Shown here one piece after another: positions 16,225 through 25,897 of a DNA stretch of 64,000 nt. Numbering within the stretch: position 1 is the first letter of the stretch; every line of letters starts with the position of its first letter. Source of the DNA: Streptomyces sp. NRRL F-4489 (GTDB lineage: Bacteria > Actinomycetota > Actinomycetes > Streptomycetales > Streptomycetaceae); the NCBI RefSeq assembly GCF_001509485.1, contig NZ_LLZI01000057.1, forward strand, positions 1-64,000, read 5' to 3'. Both the position numbers and the translations under genes were made by a program. The notes beneath the pieces are model-generated. The model did no database searches. It saw only the letters and a program-made list of their open reading frames with translations, and was not told the DNA's origin.

Positions 16225-17163
16225 GTGGCAGTCCTGGAGCGGGCCCGAGTCCACCGCATACCGTCCACCCAGGCCATCGGCCTGGGGCTGGCCCTGACGG
16301 CGACCGTCGTCTGGTCCGGCAACTTCGTCATCGCCCGCGCCCTGCACGCCACCGTGCCGCCGGTCCAGACCGCCTTCTGGCGCTGGATCATCGCGCTGCT
16401 GGCGGTCGCCCCGTTCGCCCTGGGGCAGGTCCGCCGCCAGTGGCCGGTGATCCGGCGGCACCTCGGATTCCTCACGCTGGCCGCCCTGTTGGGCGTCACG
16501 CTCTTCAACACCCTGATCTACACGGCCGGGCGGACCACCTCGGCCACCAACATGGCGATGATCGCGGCCGCTTCGCCGATGATGATCGCCGCCTTCGACC
16601 TGATCGGCGGGAGGCGCGGCGGCCGCGAACCGCTCGGCGCCCGCCGCACCGCCGGGATGGTCCTCGCCCTGCTGGGCGTCGTCACCCTGGTCGGCAAGGG
16701 CTCGCCCACCGCCGTCCTCCACCTGGACTTCGCCACCGGCGACCTGTGGATGGTCGCCGCCACCGCCACCTTCGCCGGCTACAGCGCGCTGCTGCGCCGC
16801 CGCCCCGAGGGCATCGGCGGACTGGCGTTCCTCTTCATGACCTTCGCCCTGGGCGCGGCGATGCTGGTGCCCGCCTACGGGGTCAGCCTGGCCGTCGAGG
16901 GCGGCTTCCCGCTCACCGCCGGGACGGCCGGCCCGCTGCTCTACATCGGCGTGTGCTCCTCCGCCCTGGCCTTCTTCACCTGGAACAAGGCCATCGCCCT
17001 GGTCGGCGCGGCCCGCGCCGGAGCGGTCTACTACCTCCAGCCGGTGTGCGTGGCACTGCTCTCGCTGGCCCTGCTGGGCGAGGGTGTCGGCGCGGTGCAG
17101 GTGCTGTGCATGGCCCTGATCGTCGCCGGGGTGGCCCTGGGGGCGGCGGGCCGCCCGCGGTGA
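16225..17163 (+). CDS. EamA/DMT-family transporter
   Basis: This 312-residue inner-membrane protein has ten predicted membrane helices in two EamA repeats, as in RhaT/YdcZ-like drug/metabolite exporters. Landmarks are TVVWSGNFVIARAL with PPVQTAFWRWIIALLAV at the start of repeat one and YIGVCSSALAFFTWNKAI in repeat two. GTG 16225 is preferred for its GAGAGGAAA ribosome site; an in-frame ATG at 16174 would add a hydrophilic extension. Its stop is 35 bp from the LysR gene. The shared element links it to allantoicase, so purine or ureide metabolites are one candidate substrate class (inference). Confidence 0.88.
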   Translation: MAVLERARVHRIPSTQAIGLGLALTATVVWSGNFVIARALHATVPPVQTAFWRWIIALLAVAPFALGQVRRQWPVIRRHLGFLTLAALLGVTLFNTLIYTAGRTTSATNMAMIAAASPMMIAAFDLIGGRRGGREPLGARRTAGMVLALLGVVTLVGKGSPTAVLHLDFATGDLWMVAATATFAGYSALLRRRPEGIGGLAFLFMTFALGAAMLVPAYGVSLAVEGGFPLTAGTAGPLLYIGVCSSALAFFTWNKAIALVGAARAGAVYYLQPVCVALLSLALLGEGVGAVQVLCMALIVAGVALGAAGRPR

Positions 17164-17186
17164 CCGGACCGGCCGCACCGGGTGCG

Positions 17187-17198
17187 TACGCTGCCCGC
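17187..17198 (+). promoter_or_regulatory. possible leaderless promoter for the LysR gene
   Basis: TACGCT (17187-17192) lies six bases before ATG 17199 and there is no ribosome-binding sequence in between. This fits a leaderless transcript separate from the upstream transporter. Confidence 0.4.
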
Positions 17199-18173
17199 AT
17201 GGCCGACTGGGACATCAAGAAGCTGCGGATCCTGCGCACCCTCCAGGAGCTGGGCACGGTCACCGCGACCGCCGAGGCGCTGCACATGACGCCCTCGGCG
17301 GTCTCGCAGCAGCTGACCGGGCTCGCCAAGTCCCTGGGCGTGACGCTGCTGGAGGCGCACGGCCGGCGGGTCCGGCTGACCGGCGCCGCCCAGCTGGTGC
17401 TGCGGCACGCCGAGGCGGTCTTCGCGCAGCTCGAACGGGCCGACGCGGATCTGCTGGGCTACCTCCAGGGGGAGGCCGGGCAGGTGCGGGTCGGGGCGTT
17501 CTCCACCGCCATCCCGGCGCTGGTGGTGCCCGCCGTGCAGGAGCTGCGCCGCACCCACCCGGGGCTGGCCGTGGCCGTCCGGGAGGCCGAGGCGGAGGCC
17601 GCGTACGAGCTGCTGGCCGAGGGCAGCGTCGATCTGGCGCTGTCGCTGGCCGCGCACGCGCCGACCCCGCGCGACCCGAAGTTCAGCCGGGTCTCGCTGC
17701 TCGCCGATCCGCTGGACGTGGCGCTGCCGGCCGGCCATCCGCTGGCCGCCGAGCCGGGCCTGCGCCTGGCCGACCTGGCCGGCGAGCCGTGGATCTTCGG
17801 CAGCAGCGGCCCCTGGTCGCAGATCACCACCACCGCCTGCGAGAACGCCGGTTTCGTCCCGGAGCAGGCGCACGCGGCCGCCGACTGGAGCGCGATCTGG
17901 GCCATGGTGGCGGCCGGAATGGGGGTGGCGCTGGTGCCCCGGATGGCCACCGCCGGCGGCCTGCGGGCGCCCGGCCACGGCAGCGGCGTCGCGCTGCGGG
18001 TGCTCCACGCCGACCAGCCGCGCCGCCATGTGGTCGCCGCCGCCCGGCGCGGCTCCGAAGGGGCGCCGGGCCTGGCCCGGGTGCTGGCCGCGCTGCGCCA
18101 GGCCGCCGCCGCCCAGGCGGCCGGCGGCCGGACCGGCGGCGACGGCGGACCCGCGACCTTTCAGTCCGGCTGA
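17199..18173 (+). CDS. LysR-family transcriptional regulator
   Basis: This 324-residue protein has a typical LysR helix-turn-helix at residues 5-65 (LRILRTLQELGTVTATAEALHM, then TPSAVSQQLTGLAKSLG). A co-inducer domain follows (VRVGAFSTAIPALVVPAVQEL), with the second lobe ending near AAGMGVALVPRMA. LysR proteins act as tetramers and usually control adjacent genes. Here it sits between a transporter and allantoicase. The last codons overlap the CTTTCAG palindrome of the allantoicase element, so its 3' end doubles as regulatory DNA. Whether it or another factor binds that palindrome is unknown. Confidence 0.9.
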   Translation: MADWDIKKLRILRTLQELGTVTATAEALHMTPSAVSQQLTGLAKSLGVTLLEAHGRRVRLTGAAQLVLRHAEAVFAQLERADADLLGYLQGEAGQVRVGAFSTAIPALVVPAVQELRRTHPGLAVAVREAEAEAAYELLAEGSVDLALSLAAHAPTPRDPKFSRVSLLADPLDVALPAGHPLAAEPGLRLADLAGEPWIFGSSGPWSQITTTACENAGFVPEQAHAAADWSAIWAMVAAGMGVALVPRMATAGGLRAPGHGSGVALRVLHADQPRRHVVAAARRGSEGAPGLARVLAALRQAAAAQAAGGRTGGDGGPATFQSG

Positions 18174-18232
18174 AGATATTGTCCGCAAACTTTCGATGGA
18201 CCTGAGTGGTCCCCCGCTGCGACGGTGGAGCG
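18158..18232 (+). promoter_or_regulatory. upstream element shared with the EamA gene (copy B)
   Basis: CTTTCAG-TCCGG-CTGAA (18158-18174) overlaps the end of the LysR coding region. It is followed by TTTCGATGGACCTGA, GTGG and CGACGGTGGAGCG in the same order and nearly the same spacing as copy A. The allantoicase start is 40 bp beyond the end of the element. Confidence 0.7.
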
Positions 18233-18270
18233 GTCACCGGCTCCGCACCCCCAGCGCAGAAGGGAACCGC

Positions 18271-19416
18271 ATGTCCGCCACCCCGGCCGCCGATTCCACC
18301 GATCCGCACGCCAACGACGCCAGCCCGTACGCGGGCGGCGATCCGTACGCCGACTACCGCGGCGGCGACTTCGCCTTCACCTCGCTCGTCGACCTCGCCG
18401 ACCGCCGCTTCGGCGCCGGCGTGATCGCCGCCAACGACGAGTTCTTCGCCGAGCGGGAGAATCTGCTGAAGCCGACTCCGGCGGTCTTCGACCCGGAGCA
18501 CTTCGGCCACAAGGGCAAGATCATGGACGGCTGGGAGACCCGGCGCCGCCGCGGCGCCGACGGCGACCACCCCTTCCCGGCCGAGGACGAGCACGACTGG
18601 GCGCTGATCCGCCTCGCCGCCCCCGGCGTGATCCGCGGCGTCATCGTCGACACCGCCCACTTCCGCGGCAACTACCCCCAGCAGGTCACCGTCGAGGCCA
18701 CCGCGCTGCCCGGCAGCCCCAGCCCCGAGGACCTGCTCGCCGACGACGTGAAGTGGGAGGAGATCGTCCCGCGCACGCCGGTCCGCGGCCACGCCGCCAA
18801 CGGCTTCGAGGTCACCGCCGAGCGCCGCTTCACCCACCTCCGCCTCAAGCAGCACCCCGACGGCGGCATAGCCCGCCTCCGGGTCTACGGCGAGGTCGTA
18901 CCGGACCCGGAGTGGCTGGACGTGCTCGGCACCCTCGACCTGGCCTCGGTCATGCACGGCGGCACCGTCGAGGACGCCTCGGACCGCTTCTACTCCTCGC
19001 CCACCCAGATCATCCAGCCCGACCTGTCCCGCAAGATGGACGACGGCTGGGAGAACCGCCGCCGCCGGGTCCGCGGCACCAACGACTGGGTGCGCTTCAA
19101 GCTCGCCGCGCAGGGCGAGATCCGCGCGGTGGAGATCGACACCGCCTACCTCAAGGGCAACTCCGCCGGCTGGGCCCGGCTCTCGGGCTGCGACGGAACC
19201 CCGGACGACGAGGGTTCGTGGTTCGAGATCCTGCCCAAGACCAAGCTCCAGCCCGACACCCCGCACCGCTTCGTACTGCCCCGCCGGGTCACCGCCACCC
19301 ACGTCCGGCTGGACGTCTACCCCGACGGCGGCCTGGCCCGGATGCGGGTCCACGGCGACCTCACCGAGGCCGGCCGGGCCGAACTCGTCCGCCGCTTCGA
19401 CGAGTTGAGCGGCTGA
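18271..19416 (+). CDS. alc: allantoicase
   Basis: This 381-residue enzyme hydrolyses allantoate to ureidoglycolate and urea in the cytoplasmic purine-degradation pathway. It shows the two tandem jelly-roll repeats of the family. The first carries KIMDGWETRRRR and GVIVDTAHFRGNYPQQVTVE; the second carries KMDDGWENRRRRV and AVEIDTAYLKGNSAGW. The repeats end in TPVRGHAANGF and RMRVHGDL-type strands. ATG 18271 has AGAAGGGA upstream. Other purine/ureide genes are not in the window, so this is a single pathway gene next to its likely regulator and transporter. Confidence 0.95.
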   Translation: MSATPAADSTDPHANDASPYAGGDPYADYRGGDFAFTSLVDLADRRFGAGVIAANDEFFAERENLLKPTPAVFDPEHFGHKGKIMDGWETRRRRGADGDHPFPAEDEHDWALIRLAAPGVIRGVIVDTAHFRGNYPQQVTVEATALPGSPSPEDLLADDVKWEEIVPRTPVRGHAANGFEVTAERRFTHLRLKQHPDGGIARLRVYGEVVPDPEWLDVLGTLDLASVMHGGTVEDASDRFYSSPTQIIQPDLSRKMDDGWENRRRRVRGTNDWVRFKLAAQGEIRAVEIDTAYLKGNSAGWARLSGCDGTPDDEGSWFEILPKTKLQPDTPHRFVLPRRVTATHVRLDVYPDGGLARMRVHGDLTEAGRAELVRRFDELSG

Positions 19417-19568
19417 GCGACGCCGCCACCCGCCGGGCCCCGCAGGAGGGGACGGGGCCCGGCGGCCTCCCCGCGCTCCCCGTGAGCGGCGGGCCCCCCT
19501 GCCCGCCCGGCGGACGGCCACGCACCTGACGCCCGTCCGCCGGGCGACTCCACCTCCGCGCGAAAAGA

Positions 19569-19609
19569 CGGGCGTGCCCCGGGAACCGAAAGGTCCCGGG
19601 GCACGCCCG
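19569..19609. terminator. bidirectional terminator between alc and pepN
   Basis: A perfect 16-bp stem (19569-19584 with 19594-19609) has a 9-base loop. On the minus strand it is followed by TCTTTTCG. It lies between convergent genes and probably serves pepN best. Confidence 0.85.
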
Positions 19610-19640
19610 CCGCCGTATAACCGGCCAGGCCGTCAGCCGG

Positions 19641-22220
19641 TCAGGCCCCGGCCGCCGCGTCCGCCGCCTGTGCCTTCAGCGCCCGCTCGACACCGGCCCG
19701 GGACTCCGTCACCAGCCGGCGCAGCGCCGGGCTCGGCGCGGCCTTGGCCAGCCAGGCGTCCGTGGCGTCCAGCGTCTCCTGGGAGATCTGCAGCGCCGGG
19801 TAGAGCCCGATCACGATCTGCTGCGCCATCTCGTGGCTGCGGGACTCCCAGGCGTCCTTGACCACCTCGAAGTACTTCGCCGCGTACGGCGCCAGCAGCT
19901 CCCGCTGGTCGGCCTGGACGAAGCCGGCGATGACCGCCTCCTGCACCGCGTTGGGCAGCGTGTCGGACTCCACGACCGAGGCCCAGGCTTCCGCCTTCGC
20001 CTCCGCGGTGGGCCGGGCGGCGCGGGCCGTCGCGGCGTGCCGCTCGCCGGCCGAGGTCTTGTCCCGCTCCAGCTCCGCCGCGATCGCCGCCTCGTCGGCC
20101 CGGCCGGTGGCCGCCAGCCGCTCCAGCAGCGCCCAGCGCAGCTCGGTGTCCACGACCAGCCCGGGGATCTCCGCCGTACCGTCCAGCAGCCCCTGGAGCA
20201 GGTCCAGGTGGGCGTCGTCGCGGGCCGCGGCCGCGAACGCGCGGGCCCAGGCCAGCTGGTGGTCGCTGCCCGGCGCGGCCGCCCGCAGGTGTTCCAGCGC
20301 CGCGTCCGTCCAGGTGGCCAGGGCCGCCGTGCGCCGCTCGGGCGCCGCGTAGAGGTCCAGGGCCAGCTTCACCTGGCGGTGCAGGGACTGCACCACGCCG
20401 ATGTCGGTCTCCTTGCCGATGCCGGAGAGCACCAGCGAGAGGTAGTCCCGGGTGGGGAGTTCGGCGTCCCGGGTCATGTCCCAGGACGACGCCCACGACA
20501 GGGCCCGGGGCAGCGACTCGGTGAAGTCGCCGAGGTGCTCGGTGACGACCTTCAGCGACTGCTCGTCCAGCCGCACCTTGGCGTACGACAGGTCGCCGTC
20601 GTTGAGCAGGATGACGTCCGGGCGGCGGAAGCCCGCCGGGAAGGGCACCTCGGTCCGCTCGCCGTCCACGTCCAGCTCGATACCGCCGGTGCGGACCAGC
20701 TTGCCGCCGGTCAGGTCGTAGTAGCCGATGCCGATCCGGTGCGGGCGCAGCACCGGCTCGCCGGTCGCGCCGGCCGGCAGCGCGGGCGCCTCCTGGAGGA
20801 CCGCGAAGGACGTGACCGTCCCGTCGTCATCGACCGCGATCTCCGGCCGCAGGATGTTGATGCCGGCGGTCTCCAGCCACTTCTTCGACCAGGTCGCCAG
20901 GTCCCGGCCGCTGGTCTTCTCCAGAGCCCCGAGCAGGTCCGACAGCCGGGTGTTGCCGAACGCGTGCGCCTTGAAGTACGCCTGCACGCCCTGGAAGAAC
21001 TCGTCCATCCCGACGTACGCGACCAGCTGCTTCAGCACGCTGGCGCCCTTGGCGTAGGTGATCCCGTCGAAGTTGACGAGGACATCGTCCAGGTCGCGGA
21101 TCTCCGCCATGATCGGGTGGGTGGACGGCAGCTGGTCCTGCCGGTACGCCCAGGTCTTCATGGAGTTGGCGAACGTCGTCCACGAGTGCGGCCACTTGCT
21201 GCCCGGCGCGTACGCCTGGCAGGCGATCGAGGTGTACGTGGCGAACGACTCGTTCAGCCACAGGTCGTTCCACCACTCCATGGTGACCAGGTCGCCGAAC
21301 CACATGTGGGCCAGCTCGTGCAGGATCGTCTCGGCCCGCACCTCGTACGCCGCGTCGGTCACCTTCGACCGGAAGACGTACTGGTCGCGGATGGTGACCG
21401 CGCCCGCGTTCTCCATCGCGCCCGCGTTGAACTCCGGTACGAACAGCTGGTCGTACTTGGCGAACGGGTAGGCGTAGTCGAACTTCTCCTGGAACCAGTC
21501 GAAGCCCTGCCGGGTGACCGCGAAGATCTCCTCCGCGTCGAGGTGCTCGGCCAGCGACGGCCGGCAGTAGATGCCCAGCGGCACCGAGCGCCCCTCGCCC
21601 TCCCAGGTGCTGTGCACGCTGTGGTACGGGCCGGCGATCAGCGCGGTGATGTACGTGGAGATGCGCGGGGTGGGCGCGAACTCCCAGACCGTGCCGTCCG
21701 CGCCGCCCGGCTCCGGCGTCGGCGAGTTGGAGATCACCGTCCAGCCCTTGGGCGCCGTCACGGTGAAGCGGAAGGTGGCCTTCAGGTCCGGCTGCTCGAA
21801 GCTGGCGAACACCCGCCGGGCGTCCGGCACCTCGAACTGCGTGTAGAGGTACGCCTGCTGGTCCACCGGGTCCACGAACCGGTGCAGCCCCTCACCGGTG
21901 TTGGTGTAGGCGCAGTCGGCCACCACCCGCAGCTCGTTGCGCCCGGCCCGCAGCCCCGCCAGCGCGATCCGCGAGTCCTGGAACACCGCGGCGGCGTCCA
22001 GCGCGGCGCCGTTGAGCACGACCTCGTGCACGGTGGGCGCCACCAGATCGATGAAGGTCTCCGCCCCCTCCTCGGCGGCGTCGAACCGCACCGTCGTCAC
22101 CGACCGGAACGTGCCCCCCTCCTGCGCCCCGCTCAGATCCAGCTCGATCTCGTACGCGTCCACGGTCAGCAGCCGCGCCCGCTCCCGCGCCTCTTCCCGG
22201 GTCAGATTCGTACCAGGCAC
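19641..22220 (-). CDS. pepN: aminopeptidase N (M1 family), copy 1
   Basis: This 859-residue cytoplasmic zinc aminopeptidase removes N-terminal residues from peptides. GAMEN (267-271) binds the substrate amino terminus. HELAH (301-305), followed by the downstream Glu in WLNESFATY, forms the zinc site. The C-terminal half is the helical ERAP1-like domain (NDGDLSYAKVRLD). Length and motifs match Streptomyces PepN. A second homologue with the same MPG-NL start lies 3.7 kb away at 25898-28486. The gene is monocistronic with its own terminator. Confidence 0.97.
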   Translation of the reverse strand: MPGTNLTREEARERARLLTVDAYEIELDLSGAQEGGTFRSVTTVRFDAAEEGAETFIDLVAPTVHEVVLNGAALDAAAVFQDSRIALAGLRAGRNELRVVADCAYTNTGEGLHRFVDPVDQQAYLYTQFEVPDARRVFASFEQPDLKATFRFTVTAPKGWTVISNSPTPEPGGADGTVWEFAPTPRISTYITALIAGPYHSVHSTWEGEGRSVPLGIYCRPSLAEHLDAEEIFAVTRQGFDWFQEKFDYAYPFAKYDQLFVPEFNAGAMENAGAVTIRDQYVFRSKVTDAAYEVRAETILHELAHMWFGDLVTMEWWNDLWLNESFATYTSIACQAYAPGSKWPHSWTTFANSMKTWAYRQDQLPSTHPIMAEIRDLDDVLVNFDGITYAKGASVLKQLVAYVGMDEFFQGVQAYFKAHAFGNTRLSDLLGALEKTSGRDLATWSKKWLETAGINILRPEIAVDDDGTVTSFAVLQEAPALPAGATGEPVLRPHRIGIGYYDLTGGKLVRTGGIELDVDGERTEVPFPAGFRRPDVILLNDGDLSYAKVRLDEQSLKVVTEHLGDFTESLPRALSWASSWDMTRDAELPTRDYLSLVLSGIGKETDIGVVQSLHRQVKLALDLYAAPERRTAALATWTDAALEHLRAAAPGSDHQLAWARAFAAAARDDAHLDLLQGLLDGTAEIPGLVVDTELRWALLERLAATGRADEAAIAAELERDKTSAGERHAATARAARPTAEAKAEAWASVVESDTLPNAVQEAVIAGFVQADQRELLAPYAAKYFEVVKDAWESRSHEMAQQIVIGLYPALQISQETLDATDAWLAKAAPSPALRRLVTESRAGVERALKAQAADAAAGA

Positions 22221-22341
22221 GCGTCCCTCTCCTTACCGATCGTCATCGCATCGTCCGGCCATCCTTCCACGGACCGCCCCGCCGAGGACGACGTCCGCTT
22301 CCCGCCAGCCCCACGGGCGACGCGGCGCCGATCCTGGCCCC

Positions 22342-22884
22342 ATGACCACGTACACACCGCTGGCGATCCCGCCCGCCGCACTCGCGGAACTGCGCACCAC
22401 CGACGACTCCGGACGCCCCATGGAGCCGTTCACCGCCCGCCCGGACGGCACGCCCCTGGACTGCGTCGGCAGCCCCCTGCGCTGCTGCCTGCGCCCCATC
22501 GAGCCCGGCGAGGAGGTCGCCCTCGTCTCCTACGCCCCGCTGCGCCGCTGGGCGGCCGCCACCGGCGCCACCCCCGGCGCCTACGACGAGGCCGGCCCCG
22601 TCTTCCTCCACGCCCGCCCGTGCGCCGGCCCGCCCCCCTCACCCGCCCACTACCCCTTCGCCCGCCCCGGCGCCCTGCGCACCCTCCGCCGCTACGACCA
22701 CCAGGGCCGCATCACCGGCGGCCGCCTCCTCGAGATCCCCGCCGACCCCGCCCCCGCCTTCGACGCCGCTTTCGCCGACGCCTTCACCGACCCGCAGGTC
22801 GCCCTCGTCCACGTCCGCGCCGTGGAATACGGCTGCTTCCAGTTCGAGGTGCGGCGGCCCGGTGGGGCAGCGGCGGCCGGATAA
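22342..22884 (+). CDS. DUF1203 domain protein
   Basis: This 180-residue protein fits the DUF1203 family: an N-terminal APPF-like segment (LAIPPAALAELRTTDDSGRP), then CCLRPIEPGEEVALVSYAPL, AYDEAGPVFLHARPC and a C-terminal ALVHVRAVEYGCFQFEV strand. Function is unknown. The chosen ATG 22342 is the first in frame after the divergent pepN promoter region. It is followed by a degenerate toxin-antitoxin patch. Confidence 0.85.
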   Translation: MTTYTPLAIPPAALAELRTTDDSGRPMEPFTARPDGTPLDCVGSPLRCCLRPIEPGEEVALVSYAPLRRWAAATGATPGAYDEAGPVFLHARPCAGPPPSPAHYPFARPGALRTLRRYDHQGRITGGRLLEIPADPAPAFDAAFADAFTDPQVALVHVRAVEYGCFQFEVRRPGGAAAAG

Positions 22885-22923
22885 CGGGTGGCAAGGGAGG
22901 CTCCTCCCCGGGATCCTTCCGCC

Positions 22924-23154
22924 ATGGAGACCAGCGCCGGCCTTCCCGAAGGGAACGCCGCCTACCTCGACGCGTACCCGACCCGGACCGGGGTCGCATC
23001 GCGATCCGCCGCCACCCACGCCGCCATCGAGCAGCCGCGCGCGGCCGAGCTCCGGGCCGACTACGCAGCCGCCTTCACCGAGTGGGACGCGAGCCAGGAC
23101 GCCGCGTTCTGGGACCGCTTCACGGCGGACGGGCCGGCCGATGGGGTGCGGTGA
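22924..23154 (+). CDS. degenerate ribbon-helix-helix antitoxin (MazE/CopG-like)
   Basis: This 76-residue protein keeps the skeleton of Streptomyces RHH antitoxins found before MazF-type toxins: LP-x5-YLDAY at the N-terminus, SRSAATHAAIE in the helix, and the C-terminal toxin-binding tail FTEWDASQDAAFWDR. Compared with the usual pattern as I recall it, the first strand is weakened and prolines interrupt helices (DAYPTR, IEQPRA). DNA binding may therefore be impaired. The frame overlaps the following toxin remnant by 14 bases, as in intact mazEF-type pairs. Confidence 0.65.
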   Translation: METSAGLPEGNAAYLDAYPTRTGVASRSAATHAAIEQPRAAELRADYAAAFTEWDASQDAAFWDRFTADGPADGVR

Positions 23155-23263
23155 CATCTACCCGGCCGACTACGGGCCGGCGCGCGGAAGCGAGGACGAC
23201 AAGGCCCGCCCGGCTGCTCCGATACGGCAACAGGACAGCGGGAAGCCGGAGGACGAGGGATGA
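23141..23263 (+). pseudogene. truncated MazF/PemK toxin remnant
   Basis: Forty codons from ATG 23141 give GCGDIYPADYGPARGSEDDK, then ARPA. This is the N-terminal strand and loop of MazF/PemK endoribonucleases (RGDIYLVDLxPARGSEAxKxRPA). The similarity stops after RPA, and 14 unrelated residues lead to a stop at 23263. The Arg of the RGD-type motif is Cys and about 70 residues of the catalytic barrel are gone, so no activity is expected. Confidence 0.75.
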
Positions 23264-23436
23264 AGGGGCGTTCGTGGCGCGAGGTGCGCGCCGAGGCGTG
23301 TGAGCGGTACCCGCGGATGGCTTCTCAGGAGGCTGAGCAGGCCCGTGCACGGGTGCGCGCGGAGAACGAGGCCCGGATCCGGGGGCACGAGCTCGCAGCC
23401 CTCCGTCAGGAGGCGGGGCTGCCCCAAGAGGGGTGA
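23260..23436 (+). pseudogene. truncated XRE (HigA-type) antitoxin remnant
   Basis: A 58-residue frame starts at ATG 23260, overlapping the previous stop as ATGA. It reads MKGRSWREVRAEA, then RIRGHELAALRQEAGLPQEG. This matches the region immediately before and into the helix-turn-helix of HigA-like XRE antitoxins (AELRxxxGLTQxE) and stops exactly where the DNA-binding helices should begin. No intact toxin partner is nearby. Confidence 0.65.
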
Positions 23437-23462
23437 GGATCGCGCAAGGACTCCGAAACGCC

Positions 23463-23500
23463 CCCGGGGCCCGGCGGAACGTGTCCGTGCGGGCCCCGGG
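23463..23500 (-). terminator. terminator hairpin downstream of asd
   Basis: CCCGGGGCCCG (23463-23473) pairs perfectly with CGGGCCCCGGG (23490-23500), 18 bases beyond the asd stop. No strong U-run follows. Confidence 0.6.
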
Positions 23501-23517
23501 TCGTGGTGCGGGGTGGG

Positions 23518-24612
<1,095 letters not shown>

Positions 24613-24729
24613 TCAGTGGCTCTCCCATCATGTGTGTGAGACCCGTCGCCTTGTCCAATCCGTTCCAGTGGGTGGAGATCGGGACGAGGGGGCGGACACG
24701 GACGGTGTGCGGGGAATCGCCGAACGTGG

Positions 24730-25773
24730 TCAGCGGGGGAGGACCGTGAGGTACGCGGCCGGTTCGCGGTCGGCGGCGGCCATCAGGGCGGTGCGGATCA
24801 CGGTGGCCTGCTGCTCGGGGGCCTCCCGGAGGGTGCGCGGACGGCAGCGGACGACGATGACGCCGAGCCGTTCGAGGCGGTCCTGGTGCTCGTCCCCTGG
24901 AGCGGTGCACAGCTCCCCGGCGTCGTCTGCGTCGCCGGCGGCCGGCCGGGGCGCGCGGGTGTCGATCTCGACGGCGACCGCGTACTCCGGCCAGTACGCG
25001 TCCACCCCGCCCAGGTACGGGCCGCCGGGCAGCCGCAGGTCCACGTTCCACACCGGCTCCGGCAGCCCGTACGCGCGCACCGCGTCGTAGAGCCGCTGCT
25101 CGGCCAGCGCCCGGCCCTCGGCCATCAGGGCGTCCACCGCGTCCACCACGTGCGGGCGGGTCAGCAGCCGGGCCCGGGTCAGCTCGCGGACCACCGCGGC
25201 GGCCTCGCAGTGCCCCCCGCGCACCGCCTCGGTCAGCAGCCGGCGCACCACCGCGCCGTCCGCGAGCCCGGCCACCGCGTCCGCCAGCGCCCGCGCGGCC
25301 GGCGCCGTGGGCACGCCGGTGACCTGCTGCGGGACCGGCAGCTCCGCGCCCCGGACGATCCGCGCGAAACCGGCCGAGCGCAGCCGCCGGGTCCGCGCCA
25401 CCAGCACCTCGATGCGGTCCAGGGACAAAAGCGGCGGCGCGGCCGCGAAGCCGTGCAGGGCGAGCGCCGCCAGCCCGGTGATCATCGGCTCCCGGGCGGT
25501 CTCCGGGGTACGCGGCTGGGCCGGCACCGACGGGCCGCGGTAGCGCGCGTACAGCAGCGCGGCGTGCAGCCGCTCCTGGCTGGTGGGCGGCCCCTGGTGC
25601 AGCAGGTGGACGCCGGGCAGCAGCTGCTGCCAGGGCCCGCCGGGGCGGCAGCGGTCGGCGATCTCGGCCGGCGCCACCCCGTGCGCCCGGAGCTGATGGG
25701 TCGTCAGGACCGGGCAGCTGCCGTCGGCGAGGTGGTGCAGCGGGACGGGGGAGAGCGGGGTGTCGTGGTTCAT
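24730..25773 (-). CDS. AbiEi-type / VSR-endonuclease-like domain protein
   Basis: This 347-residue protein starts with an AbiEi-antitoxin-like winged helix (VLTTHQLRAHGVAPAEIADR, then WQQLLPGVHLL). Its C-terminus resembles very-short-patch-repair/DUF559 nuclease folds: PVWNVDLRLPGGPYLGGVDA, then VAVEIDTRA, and later HQDRLERLGVIVVRCRPRTL. An acidic, disordered-looking insert (AGDADDAGELCTAPGDE) separates these parts. Such proteins are common actinobacterial orphans without an AbiEii toxin, and no nucleotidyltransferase toxin is adjacent here. ATG 25773 was chosen; an upstream in-frame ATG (25854) lacks a ribosome site. Confidence 0.7.
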   Translation of the reverse strand: MNHDTPLSPVPLHHLADGSCPVLTTHQLRAHGVAPAEIADRCRPGGPWQQLLPGVHLLHQGPPTSQERLHAALLYARYRGPSVPAQPRTPETAREPMITGLAALALHGFAAAPPLLSLDRIEVLVARTRRLRSAGFARIVRGAELPVPQQVTGVPTAPAARALADAVAGLADGAVVRRLLTEAVRGGHCEAAAVVRELTRARLLTRPHVVDAVDALMAEGRALAEQRLYDAVRAYGLPEPVWNVDLRLPGGPYLGGVDAYWPEYAVAVEIDTRAPRPAAGDADDAGELCTAPGDEHQDRLERLGVIVVRCRPRTLREAPEQQATVIRTALMAAADREPAAYLTVLPR

Positions 25774-25897
25774 GCCGGGTCGATGCCCGGCCCCGCTCTC
25801 CCCCCTAACCGCTGTTACCCGCCTGTGGCACAAGCGGGACAATCCTGCCCTCAAGTACGGGCGTTCGACGGCCGATCAGGGCTGGTCGCGGCCCGGG

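Noticed and set aside
19833..23303. A 1156-codon plus-strand frame opposite pepN
   Set aside because: No motif is present and it crosses several real genes and the toxin-antitoxin remnants; pepN on the other strand is unmistakable.
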